The position numbers and the translations under genes are program-made. This document shows positions 1-7,725 of a stretch of DNA of 7,725 nt, in pieces. Source of the DNA: Christiangramia sp. (GTDB taxonomy: Bacteria; Bacteroidota; Bacteroidia; Flavobacteriales; Flavobacteriaceae); assembly GCA_024644145.1 (NCBI GenBank), contig JAHELO010000068.1:1-7725 (forward strand), written 5' to 3'. How positions within the stretch are numbered: the first letter of the stretch is position 1; the number at the start of each line of letters is the position of its first letter. A model generated the notes under the pieces. It was given only the letters and a program-made list of their open reading frames with translations, did not search any database and was not told where the DNA came from.

Positions 1-924
1 CAGCTGGTTGAAATTCTGTCCACATTCATTCCCTCCTCTAATCGTCACATAGGCGAAATTATCTTTTACCACAACGGGGTCGCATCCCCGCACATGCTGC
101 AAGAATGAAAGTTGCTGTGGCTTTGAAGGATTTTCTATGCTGTAGATGTACATTCCTGTAGAACTTCCTAAGTACAGATGTTCTTCGTAATTAAATATGG
201 TTTCTATCTGCCATCCCGCATATTCAGAACTTAACCTGGTAGGATTAGAAGCAGTAGAGATGTCGAAGACCGATAATGAGGATTCATCAGCCACATAGAG
301 AAAGTCTCCTTTGATGCTAAATCTGGCCATGCTCCCGCCGGTTCCGCTTCCGCCACGTCCTCCGTCACCAGATGATTGGAGGATTTCAAAATCAGGATGA
401 GCATACTCTATTTTTCTTTTTTCGAGTACATATCCTATAATTACTTCCTGTTCCGAATTAAAATTTTCAAAGTCTACATATGTAGCGCCTTCGGGGCCTC
501 TTTCAAAATACCTTGGGAATACATCTGGCACCCTACCTGTTTCCTTAATAACATTTATATCGCTTAGATCAAATACTACCAGGTCCATTCCCTGATCGGC
601 ATATAATCTACCGTCCTTAATGGCGATATCCCTGTTACGTGGAATGTTCAGGAATTTAATATTTACAGGGTTGTATGGATCTGAATTATCTATTATGTGA
701 ACTCCTTCATTTTTATCATTAATGAATATAAAATTTTCCCAGGCGTATATCTTACCAGATTCCCTGATCTTTCTGGGTTCCTGTACTTTCACTGAAGCCC
801 GGAAATCATCGATAGATTGAGTTACCGGGACGGCAACTGTGATCAGGTCTTTTTCTATCTCATCTTCACATGAATAGAGAGAAATAAATACTGCAAGAAA
901 AATTAGCTGAAGGAGCCTTTTCAT
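1..924 (-). CDS. LVIVD-repeat beta-propeller lipoprotein (C-terminus outside the window)
   Basis: I translated 308 codons on the minus strand from ATG at 924-922; the frame is open through base 1, so the C-terminus is missing. The N-terminus is a lipoprotein signal: MKR, a hydrophobic stretch at residues 4-17, then the lipobox LYSC with the lipidated Cys at 19. The residues after it are acidic (CEDE), which resembles Bacteroidetes lipoprotein export signals and suggests surface exposure; this is an inference. The body contains repeats of the LVIVD type (strand, 'V.DIS', 'NP'), for example GVHIIDNSDPYNPVNI at 74-89, DLVVFDLSD near 114-122, LSVFDISTASNPTRLSS at 217-233 and MYIYSIENPSKPQQLS at 258-273. 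A Gly/Ser-rich loop lies at 185-198. Such repeats are predicted to fold as a beta-propeller; no enzymatic role is known. It is divergent from miaB. I saw no clear -33/-7 promoter on its strand. Confidence 0.88.
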   Translation of the reverse strand, partial: MKRLLQLIFLAVFISLYSCEDEIEKDLITVAVPVTQSIDDFRASVKVQEPRKIRESGKIYAWENFIFINDKNEGVHIIDNSDPYNPVNIKFLNIPRNRDIAIKDGRLYADQGMDLVVFDLSDINVIKETGRVPDVFPRYFERGPEGATYVDFENFNSEQEVIIGYVLEKRKIEYAHPDFEILQSSGDGGRGGSGTGGSMARFSIKGDFLYVADESSLSVFDISTASNPTRLSSEYAGWQIETIFNYEEHLYLGSSTGMYIYSIENPSKPQQLSFLQHVRGCDPVVVKDNFAYVTIRGGNECGQNFNQL

Positions 925-1002
925 TTTTTACCAGTTAGTTACCCTATAGATGCATATATGGAGAAAAGGTTGCGTTTCTTGTACTAAATTTTTGTATGTC
1001 AC

Positions 1003-1033
1003 TTTGTCAGAACTCTGTTTAGTCCTATCTTTG
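1003..1033 (+). promoter_or_regulatory. Bacteroidetes -33/-7 promoter of miaB
   Basis: TTTG at 1003-1006, exactly 19 nt, then TATCTTTG at 1026-1033, an exact match to the Bacteroidetes primary-sigma consensus TTTG-N19-TAnnTTTG. Transcription would start near 1040, giving a leader of roughly 25-30 nt before the miaB ATG at 1067. A direct repeat of TGTCA (997-1001 and 1005-1009, 8-bp period) overlaps the -33 box and could be an operator. Confidence 0.75.
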
Positions 1034-1066
1034 CCACTCTAAAAACCGACAGGTTATTTAAGATTT

Positions 1067-2512
1067 ATGGAGAAGACAATAGACGAGAAAAAACAGGGAA
1101 ATTCTTTGGTAATGGAGCCTAAGGCCGAAAACAGCCGCAAACTTTTTATTGAAAGTTATGGGTGCGCTATGAATTTTAGCGACAGTGAGATCGTGGCTTC
1201 CATCCTATCAAAAGAAGGATTTAACACCACGCAAAATCTGGAAGATGCAGATCTTGTTCTGGTGAATACCTGTTCTATTAGAGATAAAGCAGAGCAAACA
1301 GTTCGCAAGCGTCTGGAGAAATATAATGCGGTAAAAAAGATAAATCCGGGAATGAAGGTTGGGGTACTTGGTTGTATGGCCGAGCGCTTAAAAAGTAAAT
1401 TCCTCGAAGAAGAAAAGATCGTGGACCTTGTTGTTGGCCCTGATGCATATAAAGATCTTCCAAACCTAATTAATGAGGTTGATGAAGGGCGTGATGCTAT
1501 AAATGTAATTCTTAGTAAAGAGGAAACCTATGGTGATATTTCACCCGTAAGACTTCAAACCAATGGAGTTTCAGCATTTGTTTCTATTACCAGGGGATGC
1601 GACAATATGTGTACTTTTTGTGTGGTGCCTTTTACCAGAGGGCGCGAAAGAAGTCGAGATCCACAAAGTATCGTGGAAGAGGTAAATGATCTTGCAGCGA
1701 AAGGATATAAAGAAATTACCCTGTTAGGGCAGAATGTAGATAGTTACCTTTGGTATGGTGGCGGACTTAAAAAGGATTTTAAGAATGCTACTGAAATTCA
1801 AAAAGCAACTGCTACAAATTTTGCAGGCTTGTTAAAACTTGTTGCTGAGGCACAGCCTAAAATGAGAATTAGATTCTCCACTTCAAATCCGCAGGATATG
1901 ACTCTGGATGTAATAGAAGTGATGGCAGAATATCGAAATATCTGCAACTACATACATTTACCTGTACAGAGTGGAAGTGATCGAATCCTGAAAAAAATGA
2001 ACCGGCTTCATACCCGGGAAGAGTATTTCAAGCTTATAGATAACATAAAATCTATGATCCCAGATTGCGGGATATCTCATGATCTCATAACTGGATTCCC
2101 TACAGAAACTGAAGAAGATCATCAGGATACTCTTTCTTTAATGGAGTATGTTCAATATGACTTTGGATATATGTTCGCCTATTCTGAAAGACCGGGAACA
2201 ATGGCAGAGCGAAAGTTTGAAGATGATGTACCTGAAGACGTGAAAAAAAGAAGGTTGCAGGAGATCGTTGATCTTCAGCAGGCACACAGCAGGAAAAGGA
2301 CTGAAAGATTTCTGGGCCGGACAGTAGAAGTTTTAATTGAAAAGGAATCTAAAAAATCTGCTGCTCACTGGAGCGGAAGGAATTCTCAAAATACAGTAGT
2401 TGTATTTGATAAAGAACACTATAAGGTCGGTGACTTTGTAAATGTGAAAATAAATGACTGCACCAGCGCAACCCTAATAGGAGAACCTGTAGGTTATAGC
2501 GATAATAATTAA
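1067..2512 (+). CDS. miaB: tRNA-2-methylthio-N6-dimethylallyladenosine synthase MiaB
   Basis: The product is a 481-residue radical-SAM methylthiotransferase, close to the usual length of about 440-480. It converts i6A37 to ms2i6A37 in tRNAs reading UNN codons, in the cytoplasm. The N-terminal MTTase domain (about 24-150) carries the three cysteines of the auxiliary [4Fe-4S] cluster: C33 in SYGCAMN, C69 in NTCSIRD and C103 in LGCMAERL. The radical-SAM core (about 167-400) has the CxxxCxxC motif at C178, C182 and C185 followed by [12 protein letters not shown], plus [12 protein letters not shown] and TGFPTET. A TRAM RNA-binding domain follows at about 412-478. The stretch at about 228-252 is a loop between core strands that seems longer than in E. 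coli MiaB. The start at 1067 sits 34 nt below a promoter. An internal ATG at 1112 (Met16) is a possible alternative because the first 20 residues are charged and look unconserved. MiaB is preferred over RimO or MtaB because of the SYGCAMN and [13 protein letters not shown] signatures. Confidence 0.96.
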   Translation: MEKTIDEKKQGNSLVMEPKAENSRKLFIESYGCAMNFSDSEIVASILSKEGFNTTQNLEDADLVLVNTCSIRDKAEQTVRKRLEKYNAVKKINPGMKVGVLGCMAERLKSKFLEEEKIVDLVVGPDAYKDLPNLINEVDEGRDAINVILSKEETYGDISPVRLQTNGVSAFVSITRGCDNMCTFCVVPFTRGRERSRDPQSIVEEVNDLAAKGYKEITLLGQNVDSYLWYGGGLKKDFKNATEIQKATATNFAGLLKLVAEAQPKMRIRFSTSNPQDMTLDVIEVMAEYRNICNYIHLPVQSGSDRILKKMNRLHTREEYFKLIDNIKSMIPDCGISHDLITGFPTETEEDHQDTLSLMEYVQYDFGYMFAYSERPGTMAERKFEDDVPEDVKKRRLQEIVDLQQAHSRKRTERFLGRTVEVLIEKESKKSAAHWSGRNSQNTVVVFDKEHYKVGDFVNVKINDCTSATLIGEPVGYSDNN

Positions 2513-2522
2513 AAAAATAATT

Positions 2523-2558
2523 ACAGTATTCCGCTAATATTTTTTGGCGAACTACTGT
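2523..2558 (+). other. Imperfect inverted repeat downstream of miaB
   Basis: ACAGTA..TTC..GC on the left pairs with GC..GAA..TACTGT on the right, with one single-base bulge on each arm and an A/T-rich loop. It begins 10 nt after the miaB stop. There is no T-run after the right arm, so it is not a canonical intrinsic terminator. It may reduce read-through or stabilise the 3' end, or it may be chance in A/T-rich DNA. Confidence 0.25.
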
Positions 2559-2582
2559 TTACTAAATACTGAGTACTAATAA

Positions 2583-3851
2583 ATGGAGTCAGTTCAGGCA
2601 ATTAAACAAAGATTTGGAATAATTGGGGATGATCCCAAACTTAACCGGGCGGTAGAAAAAGCGATCCAGGTGGCCCCTACAGATATTTCTGTACTGGTAA
2701 CAGGAGAAAGTGGTGTTGGTAAAGAGAGCATTCCAAAGATTATACATGCGCTTTCACATAGAAAGCATGGGAAATATATCGCGGTTAACTGTGGGGCAAT
2801 ACCTGAAGGGACCATAGACAGTGAGTTGTTTGGTCATGAAAAAGGAGCCTTTACCGGTGCGACACAAACACGTAACGGATATTTTGAGGTGGCAGATGGT
2901 GGCACCATTTTCCTGGATGAGGTGGGAGAACTGCCTTTACCTACACAGGTTCGTTTATTAAGGGTTCTTGAAAACGGGGAGTTTATAAAAGTAGGTTCTT
3001 CTAAAGTACAAAAAACAAATGTGAGGATAGTGGCTGCGACCAATATCAATATGTTTGAATCTATAAAAAAGGAAAAGTTTCGGGAAGATCTGTACTACAG
3101 GCTAAGCACTGTAGAAATCAACCTGCCTCCTTTACGCGAGAGACAGGGAGATATTCACCTGCTCTTCAGAAAATTTGCTTCAGATTTCGGGTTGAAATAT
3201 AAAATGCCTACCATCAAGCTGGAGGACGAAGCGGTAGAACTATTAAAGAAATACCGTTGGGGCGGAAATGTTCGGCAGTTAAGAAACGTTGCAGAACAGA
3301 TCTCTGTATTGGAGCAGAATCGTAGTATTAGTGGAAAAGACCTCAGGCATTATCTTCCTGATATGGGAAGTAACCTTCCGGCAATAATTGCAGATAAGAA
3401 GCAGGAGGGTGATTTCAGTAATGAAAGAGAGATCCTTTATAAGGTTCTGTTCGATATGAAAAGCGATCTTAACGACCTGAAAAAACTCACTTTAAAATTA
3501 ATGCAGGAGGGAGACAGTAAGCAGGTGCAGGATGACAACGAAGGTTTAATCCAGAAGATCTATGGTAACAGCGGCGATGATATAGATGAAGCTGATATTG
3601 ATGATGACGACCTGAATGTTTTGCAGATTCCGCAGAAGAATAATGAATCTCAGGCTCAGCAGGAAGAAAAAGATAAATACTATTTTGCTGAAGAAATTGA
3701 AGAAGAGGAGACTCTTTCTTTACAGGATAAGGAACTGGAACTAATCAAAAAGTCCCTGGAACGCCATAGCGGGAAGCGAAAAGCGGCTGCTGAAGAACTT
3801 GGGATAAGTGAACGAACCCTTTACCGCAAGATCAAGCAATATAATTTGTAG
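2583..3851 (+). CDS. Stand-alone sigma-54-dependent transcriptional activator (AAA+ plus Fis-type HTH)
   Basis: The 422-residue protein is an enhancer-binding activator that uses ATP hydrolysis to open sigma-54 promoters. The AAA+ domain starts almost at the N-terminus (about 12-258). It has Walker A GESGVGKE (41-48), the sigma-54-contacting loop GAFTGA (88-93), Walker B GGTIFLDEVGE (106-116, D112/E113), sensor I VRIVAATN (147-154), FREDLYYRL with R167/R173 as arginine-finger candidates, LPPLRER (181-187) and the sensor II region WGGNVRQLRN (226-235). All key ATPase residues are present. A long linker (about 265-380) is strongly acidic around 311-376, with runs of Asp and Glu. The C-terminus (about 383-422) is a Fis-type HTH: LERHSGKRKAAAEELGISER followed by TLYRKIKQYNL. 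No receiver, GAF or PAS domain precedes the ATPase. The codon just before the ATG is TAA in frame, so no upstream extension is possible. Its target genes are unknown. Sigma-54 itself is not in the window. Confidence 0.93.
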   Translation: MESVQAIKQRFGIIGDDPKLNRAVEKAIQVAPTDISVLVTGESGVGKESIPKIIHALSHRKHGKYIAVNCGAIPEGTIDSELFGHEKGAFTGATQTRNGYFEVADGGTIFLDEVGELPLPTQVRLLRVLENGEFIKVGSSKVQKTNVRIVAATNINMFESIKKEKFREDLYYRLSTVEINLPPLRERQGDIHLLFRKFASDFGLKYKMPTIKLEDEAVELLKKYRWGGNVRQLRNVAEQISVLEQNRSISGKDLRHYLPDMGSNLPAIIADKKQEGDFSNEREILYKVLFDMKSDLNDLKKLTLKLMQEGDSKQVQDDNEGLIQKIYGNSGDDIDEADIDDDDLNVLQIPQKNNESQAQQEEKDKYYFAEEIEEEETLSLQDKELELIKKSLERHSGKRKAAAEELGISERTLYRKIKQYNL

Positions 3852-3910
3852 TTTTAAGCAATAAGAGAATAGCTCAAATAGGATCATTAAAGATTTCCAT
3901 TATCTCTTCT

Positions 3911-3929
3911 AAAGCTTACTAGCTTTTTT
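3911..3929 (+). other. Short hairpin with T-tract just before lptE
   Basis: AAAGCT (3911-3916), loop TACT, AGCTTT (3921-3926), then three more T. The stem has only 6 bp, so it is a weak terminator at best. It ends 4 nt before the lptE start codon, so it could attenuate read-through from the activator gene or influence lptE initiation. It may also be chance. Confidence 0.25.
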
Positions 3930-3933
3930 AAAT

Positions 3934-4437
3934 ATGAATAAACTGTTTCTAATACTTTGCTCTGCTTTACTACTAACATTACAATCCTGTGGGATTTACT
4001 CATTTACCGGAGCAGATACTGGTGATGCAGAGACTTTTCAGGTTAACTTTTTTCAGAATAATGCCGATCTCGTAGAACCTGGGATAGACCGTGCTTTTAC
4101 GATTTCCCTACAGGACCTTATACTGAACCAAACCAGCCTGAACCTTACCAATAATAACGGGGACCTGATATTTGAAGGGGAGATAACTGAATATTATATC
4201 TCGCCAATGTCTGCAACCGCGCAAAACACGGCTGCCCAAAACCGTTTGACCATAGGAGTTAATGTAAGATATTATAATACCCTGGAGCCAGAGAAAGACT
4301 TTGAAAGGCGGTTTTCATTCTATTATGATTATCCTGCTCAAACGCAACTCGTAGGAGCAAACCTGGAAACTGCGCTTGATGAGATCTATACCAGAATAAC
4401 GCAGGATATTTTTAATGCCGCATTAACAGATTGGTAA
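3934..4437 (+). CDS. lptE: LPS-assembly lipoprotein LptE
   Basis: The product has 167 residues. LptE plugs the LptD beta-barrel in the outer membrane and takes part in the last step of LPS transport to the cell surface. The N-terminus is a lipoprotein signal (MNKL, hydrophobic core 4-16, lipobox LQSC with Cys19). It is followed directly by GIYSFTGA, the hallmark start of Bacteroidetes LptE. The mature part has the family pattern of alternating strands and two helices: FQVNFFQNNADLVEP, a helix around 52-64 (DRAFTISLQDLIL), the strand DLIFEGEITEYYISP, a long beta section (RLTIGVNVRYYNT) and a C-terminal helix (ALDEIYTRITQDIFNAAL). The residue after Cys19 is Gly, without the acidic cluster seen in the LVIVD lipoprotein, which fits retention on the periplasmic face. 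It overlaps the next gene by one base (TAATG), so the two are likely co-translated. Confidence 0.9.
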   Translation: MNKLFLILCSALLLTLQSCGIYSFTGADTGDAETFQVNFFQNNADLVEPGIDRAFTISLQDLILNQTSLNLTNNNGDLIFEGEITEYYISPMSATAQNTAAQNRLTIGVNVRYYNTLEPEKDFERRFSFYYDYPAQTQLVGANLETALDEIYTRITQDIFNAALTDW

Positions 4438-5312
4438 TGGAGGTGAAGGACTTTACATATTTGCTTGACCATCCTGGTGATATTACATCAGAACAAACAC
4501 GTGAGCTGGAAAAAGTTCTTGTGAAAGCTCCCTACTTCCAGGCTGCAAGAGCAATAAGGTTAAAGGGATTGAAAGAGCATCAGGAATTCAGTTATAATGA
4601 TGCCCTAAAGAAAACAGCAGCTTATACTACAGACAGAAGTATACTTTTTGAATTTATTACCTCGCCGGAGTTCAATCAAAACCAGATCGCCAAACAGATC
4701 CGGGACCAGGAAGAAAAACTGAAGCAAATCACGGTTTATGAACCAGAGGAGGTTCATGGCCGCCGGAGTATTGATATCAATGAGGCTATAAAAATGAAGC
4801 AGTCAGAGTCTGAAAGAGTGATGGACCCTGCTTTATTTCAAAGACCGGTAGAGACTGAAGAGGATTTAGCCATAGAAAAAAATGGAGAATCTTCAGAAGA
4901 AAAACTGGGTATTGGGAAACCATTGGAATTTGATGGCCGGGAATCCCATTCCTTCTCAGAATGGTTAAAGCTAACAAGGGCCCAACCTGTAGAAAGGGAA
5001 GAAAGTGAGAAAGAAGATGAGACTGATGAGAGCCGGATGCGTAAGTTTGAATTGATTGAAGAGTTCATATCCAAAAATCCAAAGATTAAACCGGGAAAAA
5101 TTGCCAATAAAGCCAACCTGGCTGAACAAAGTGCCGCTGCTCCTGAATCCCTGATGACAGAGACTTTGGCCAAGGTCTATTTAGAGCAGAAAAATTATAA
5201 AAAAGCTATTCAGGCATATAAAATATTAATTTTGAAAAATCCCGAAAAAAGTGGTTTCTTTGCAGACCAAATTCGGGCAATAGAGAAATTACAAGACATT
5301 AACAACGAATAA
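4437..5312 (+). CDS. Conserved Bacteroidetes protein with C-terminal TPR-like repeat, unknown function
   Basis: I chose the ATG at 4437, which shares its A with the lptE stop TAA (TAATG), giving 291 residues. A TTG two codons upstream at 4431 is possible but less likely. No signal peptide or membrane segment is seen, so the protein is probably cytoplasmic. The N-terminal part (1-100) is helical and charged (TRELEKVLVKAPYFQAARAI). The middle (about 100-200) is rich in Glu, Lys and Ser and probably disordered. It contains a short hydrophobic motif, SFSEWLKL (172-179), followed by RKFELIEEFISKNPKIKP (202-219). The C-terminus (about 240-287) reads as one TPR unit and part of a second: ETLAKVYLEQKNYKKAIQAY, then KILILKNPEKS and a closing helix. 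TPR units usually bind peptides or proteins. Its position between lptE and secG, with 1-bp and 2-nt junctions, suggests a role linked to envelope biogenesis or secretion, but this is only context. Confidence 0.82.
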   Translation: MEVKDFTYLLDHPGDITSEQTRELEKVLVKAPYFQAARAIRLKGLKEHQEFSYNDALKKTAAYTTDRSILFEFITSPEFNQNQIAKQIRDQEEKLKQITVYEPEEVHGRRSIDINEAIKMKQSESERVMDPALFQRPVETEEDLAIEKNGESSEEKLGIGKPLEFDGRESHSFSEWLKLTRAQPVEREESEKEDETDESRMRKFELIEEFISKNPKIKPGKIANKANLAEQSAAAPESLMTETLAKVYLEQKNYKKAIQAYKILILKNPEKSGFFADQIRAIEKLQDINNE

Positions 5313-5314
5313 GA

Positions 5315-5659
5315 ATGAGTACATTCACTATTTTTTTAGCTTTAATAATTATCGTGGCATTTTTGCTGGTAGTTGTGATCATGGTGCAGAATCCTAAAGG
5401 AGGAGGGTTATCTTCGTCTTTTGGTGGTGGCGGTCAGCAAATGGGAGGTGTTAAGAAAACCACAGATTTTCTTGACAAGAGCACCTGGACCCTTGCTACT
5501 TTATTATTAGTGCTTATCCTGCTTTCTAATGTAACTATCATGGATGCTCCAGCAGGTGCTGAAACGAGAGTTTTTGAAAGTGATGAACCTGTGAATACTG
5601 AAGTTCCTGCAACTCAAACTCCGGCTGAGCAACCAACTCAGACTGACAGCGCGCAGTAA
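5315..5659 (+). CDS. secG: Preprotein translocase subunit SecG
   Basis: The product has 114 residues. SecG is the small non-essential membrane subunit of the SecYEG channel and assists SecA-driven protein export across the inner membrane. Two hydrophobic segments (about 4-24 and 57-76) flank a cytoplasmic loop with the family motif QNPKGGGL (25-32), a Gly-rich stretch (SSSFGGGGQQMGG, 33-45) and the helix start TTDFLDKSTW (49-58). The tail after the second segment (77-114) is acidic and rich in Pro, Thr and Gln, which is common in Bacteroidetes SecG and poorly conserved. The start lies 2 nt after the TPR gene stop, and a strong terminator follows, making this the last gene of the lptE group. 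Confidence 0.93.
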   Translation: MSTFTIFLALIIIVAFLLVVVIMVQNPKGGGLSSSFGGGGQQMGGVKKTTDFLDKSTWTLATLLLVLILLSNVTIMDAPAGAETRVFESDEPVNTEVPATQTPAEQPTQTDSAQ

Positions 5660-5682
5660 TTTTTTAAAAAATATATTTACTG

Positions 5683-5719
5683 AAAAATGCCAGCTTATGA
5701 CAAGCTGGCATTTTTTTTT
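5683..5719 (+). terminator. Rho-independent terminator after secG
   Basis: Perfect 14-bp inverted repeat: AAAAATGCCAGCTT (5683-5696), loop ATGAC, AAGCTGGCATTTTT (5702-5715), inside a run of nine T (5711-5719). It separates the lptE-secG unit from groES. The A-run on the left arm would also let it work on the minus strand, although no converging gene is present. Confidence 0.93.
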
Positions 5720-5724
5720 GTGTA

Positions 5725-5755
5725 TTGGCAGGAATAAGCTAGTGGCATAATTTTA
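5725..5755 (+). promoter_or_regulatory. Putative groES-groEL promoter
   Basis: TTGG at 5725-5728, a 19-nt spacer, then TAATTTTA at 5748-5755. This is one mismatch from each Bacteroidetes box (TTTG and TAnnTTTG) and has exactly the spacing seen at the miaB promoter. Transcription would start near 5762, leaving a leader of about 50 nt. TGGCA occurs twice here (5726-5730 and 5743-5747). No CIRCE inverted repeat (TTAGCACTC-N9-GAGTGCTAA) is present between the terminator and groES. Confidence 0.5.
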
Positions 5756-5797
5756 GAAATAACCCTACCACATTTATAAAATTAATTAACCTAATAA

Positions 5798-5815
5798 TAA
5801 AATTTATAAAAATGG
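5798..5815 (+). repeat. 18-nt translation-initiation repeat, groES copy
   Basis: TAAAATTTATAAAAATGG, including the groES start codon, is identical to the sequence around the groEL start at 6185-6202. TTAATTAACC also precedes both copies (ending at 5791 and 6151). There is no Shine-Dalgarno sequence; an A-rich leader of this kind is typical of highly translated Bacteroidetes genes. Confidence 0.7.
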
Positions 5816-6087
5816 GACTAAACATTAAACCGCTTTCAGACAGGGTTGTTATTGAACCTGTTGCCGCAGAAAACAAAACTGCATCTGGTATTATTATTCC
5901 TGAAACTGCTAAAGAAAAACCTCAAAAAGGTAAGGTAGTGGCAGTGGGTAAAGGAACCAAAGACCATGATATGACTGTTAAAGAAGGTGATATGGTGCTT
6001 TACGGGAAATATGCCGGAACTGAGCTTAAGCTTGAAGGGACAGATTACCTGATCATGCGGGAAGATGATATACTTGCAATAGTATAA
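5812..6087 (+). CDS. groES: Co-chaperonin GroES (Hsp10)
   Basis: The product has 91 residues, the normal bacterial length (about 90-97). GroES forms the heptameric lid of the GroEL folding chamber in the cytoplasm. The sequence has the opening strand [13 protein letters not shown] (4-16) and the mobile loop around 17-34 with the hydrophobic GroEL-contacting tripeptide in [25 protein letters not shown] follows at 41-48, then [14 protein letters not shown] (58-71), and the protein ends on the conserved [11 protein letters not shown]. It is the first gene of its operon, downstream of the secG terminator and a putative promoter, and is followed after 111 nt by groEL. The start is fixed by the family N-terminus and the A-rich leader. 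Confidence 0.97.
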   Translation: MGLNIKPLSDRVVIEPVAAENKTASGIIIPETAKEKPQKGKVVAVGKGTKDHDMTVKEGDMVLYGKYAGTELKLEGTDYLIMREDDILAIV

Positions 6088-6106
6088 GTTTAAAACCCTA
6101 AAAGTT

Positions 6107-6129
6107 TTTCCTGATTTCTCAGGAAATCA
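6107..6129 (+). other. Two overlapping alternative hairpins between groES and groEL
   Basis: TTTCCTGA (6107-6114) pairs with TCAGGAAA (6119-6126) around the loop TTTC. Alternatively TGATTTC (6112-6118) pairs with GAAATCA (6123-6129) around the loop TCAG. The two stems share bases and cannot form together. No T-run follows, so this is not an intrinsic terminator. It could be an RNA processing or stability element in the groES 3' end. Confidence 0.4.
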
Positions 6130-6138
6130 AATCAATAA

Positions 6139-7725
<1,587 letters not shown>

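Noticed and set aside
376..567. 63-codon plus-strand frame
   Set aside because: It lies fully inside the clear LVIVD lipoprotein gene on the minus strand; the product resembles no family and its composition is typical of an antisense frame.
925..1002. Promoter for the minus-strand lipoprotein
   Set aside because: No TAnnTTTG or close match was found on the minus strand in this interval; the gene is presumably transcribed from here but I cannot place the boxes.
2523..2558. Intrinsic terminator after miaB
   Set aside because: The stem has bulges on both arms and is not followed by a T-run, so I list it only as an inverted repeat.
4431..4436. TTG start for the TPR gene
   Set aside because: It would add only Met-Val and increase the overlap with lptE; the ATG at 4437 forms the common TAATG junction.
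4838..5173. 111-codon minus-strand frame inside the TPR gene
   Set aside because: It is antisense to a well-supported gene, Ser/Leu-rich as expected from the complement of Glu/Lys-rich coding sequence, and has no recognisable motif.
5743..5758. Sigma-54 promoter for groES
   Set aside because: The -24 part TGGCA is present but the -12 GC is replaced by GA, while a better-spaced primary-sigma promoter covers the same bases. Kept only as a remark.
5720..5811. CIRCE/HrcA operator
   Set aside because: Looked for TTAGCACTC-N9-GAGTGCTAA upstream of groES; nothing similar is present.

Overview
The window looks like an ordinary chromosomal segment from a marine-type Flavobacteriaceae (Bacteroidota). 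The reasons are moderate to low GC, A/T-rich leaders without Shine-Dalgarno sequences, a textbook Bacteroidetes -33/-7 promoter (TTTG-N19-TAnnTTTG) upstream of miaB, Bacteroidetes-type LptE and LVIVD-repeat lipoproteins, and the order miaB / sigma-54 activator / lptE / TPR protein / secG / groES / groEL. From memory this gene order is familiar in Flavobacteriia, and the protein style resembles Gramella (Christiangramia), but the genus is an inference.

Layout. A 5'-partial view shows one minus-strand gene (1-924) encoding an LVIVD-repeat beta-propeller lipoprotein; its C-terminus lies outside the window. A 142-bp divergent intergenic region holds the miaB promoter. The plus strand then carries miaB (tRNA methylthiotransferase), a stand-alone sigma-54 enhancer-binding AAA+ regulator, and a tightly packed group lptE - TPR protein - secG (1-bp overlap, then a 2-nt gap) closed by a strong rho-independent terminator at 5683-5719. 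A new transcription unit follows: a putative promoter, groES, a 111-nt intercistronic region with hairpin potential, and groEL, which runs off the right edge after 509 codons.

How the genes relate. lptE, the TPR gene and secG form a likely envelope-biogenesis module: LPS transport to the outer membrane and the Sec translocon accessory subunit, with a TPR protein of unknown role between them. The sigma-54 activator upstream has no visible sensory domain, so its input signal is unknown. groES/groEL is the chaperonin operon; no CIRCE element is present in its leader.

I find no mobile element, CRISPR array, phage gene, RNA gene or convincing new system. The points most worth a second look are the sensorless sigma-54 activator with its long acidic linker, the TGTCA direct repeat overlapping the miaB promoter, two mutually exclusive hairpins between groES and groEL, and the duplicated 18-nt translation-initiation region of groES and groEL.
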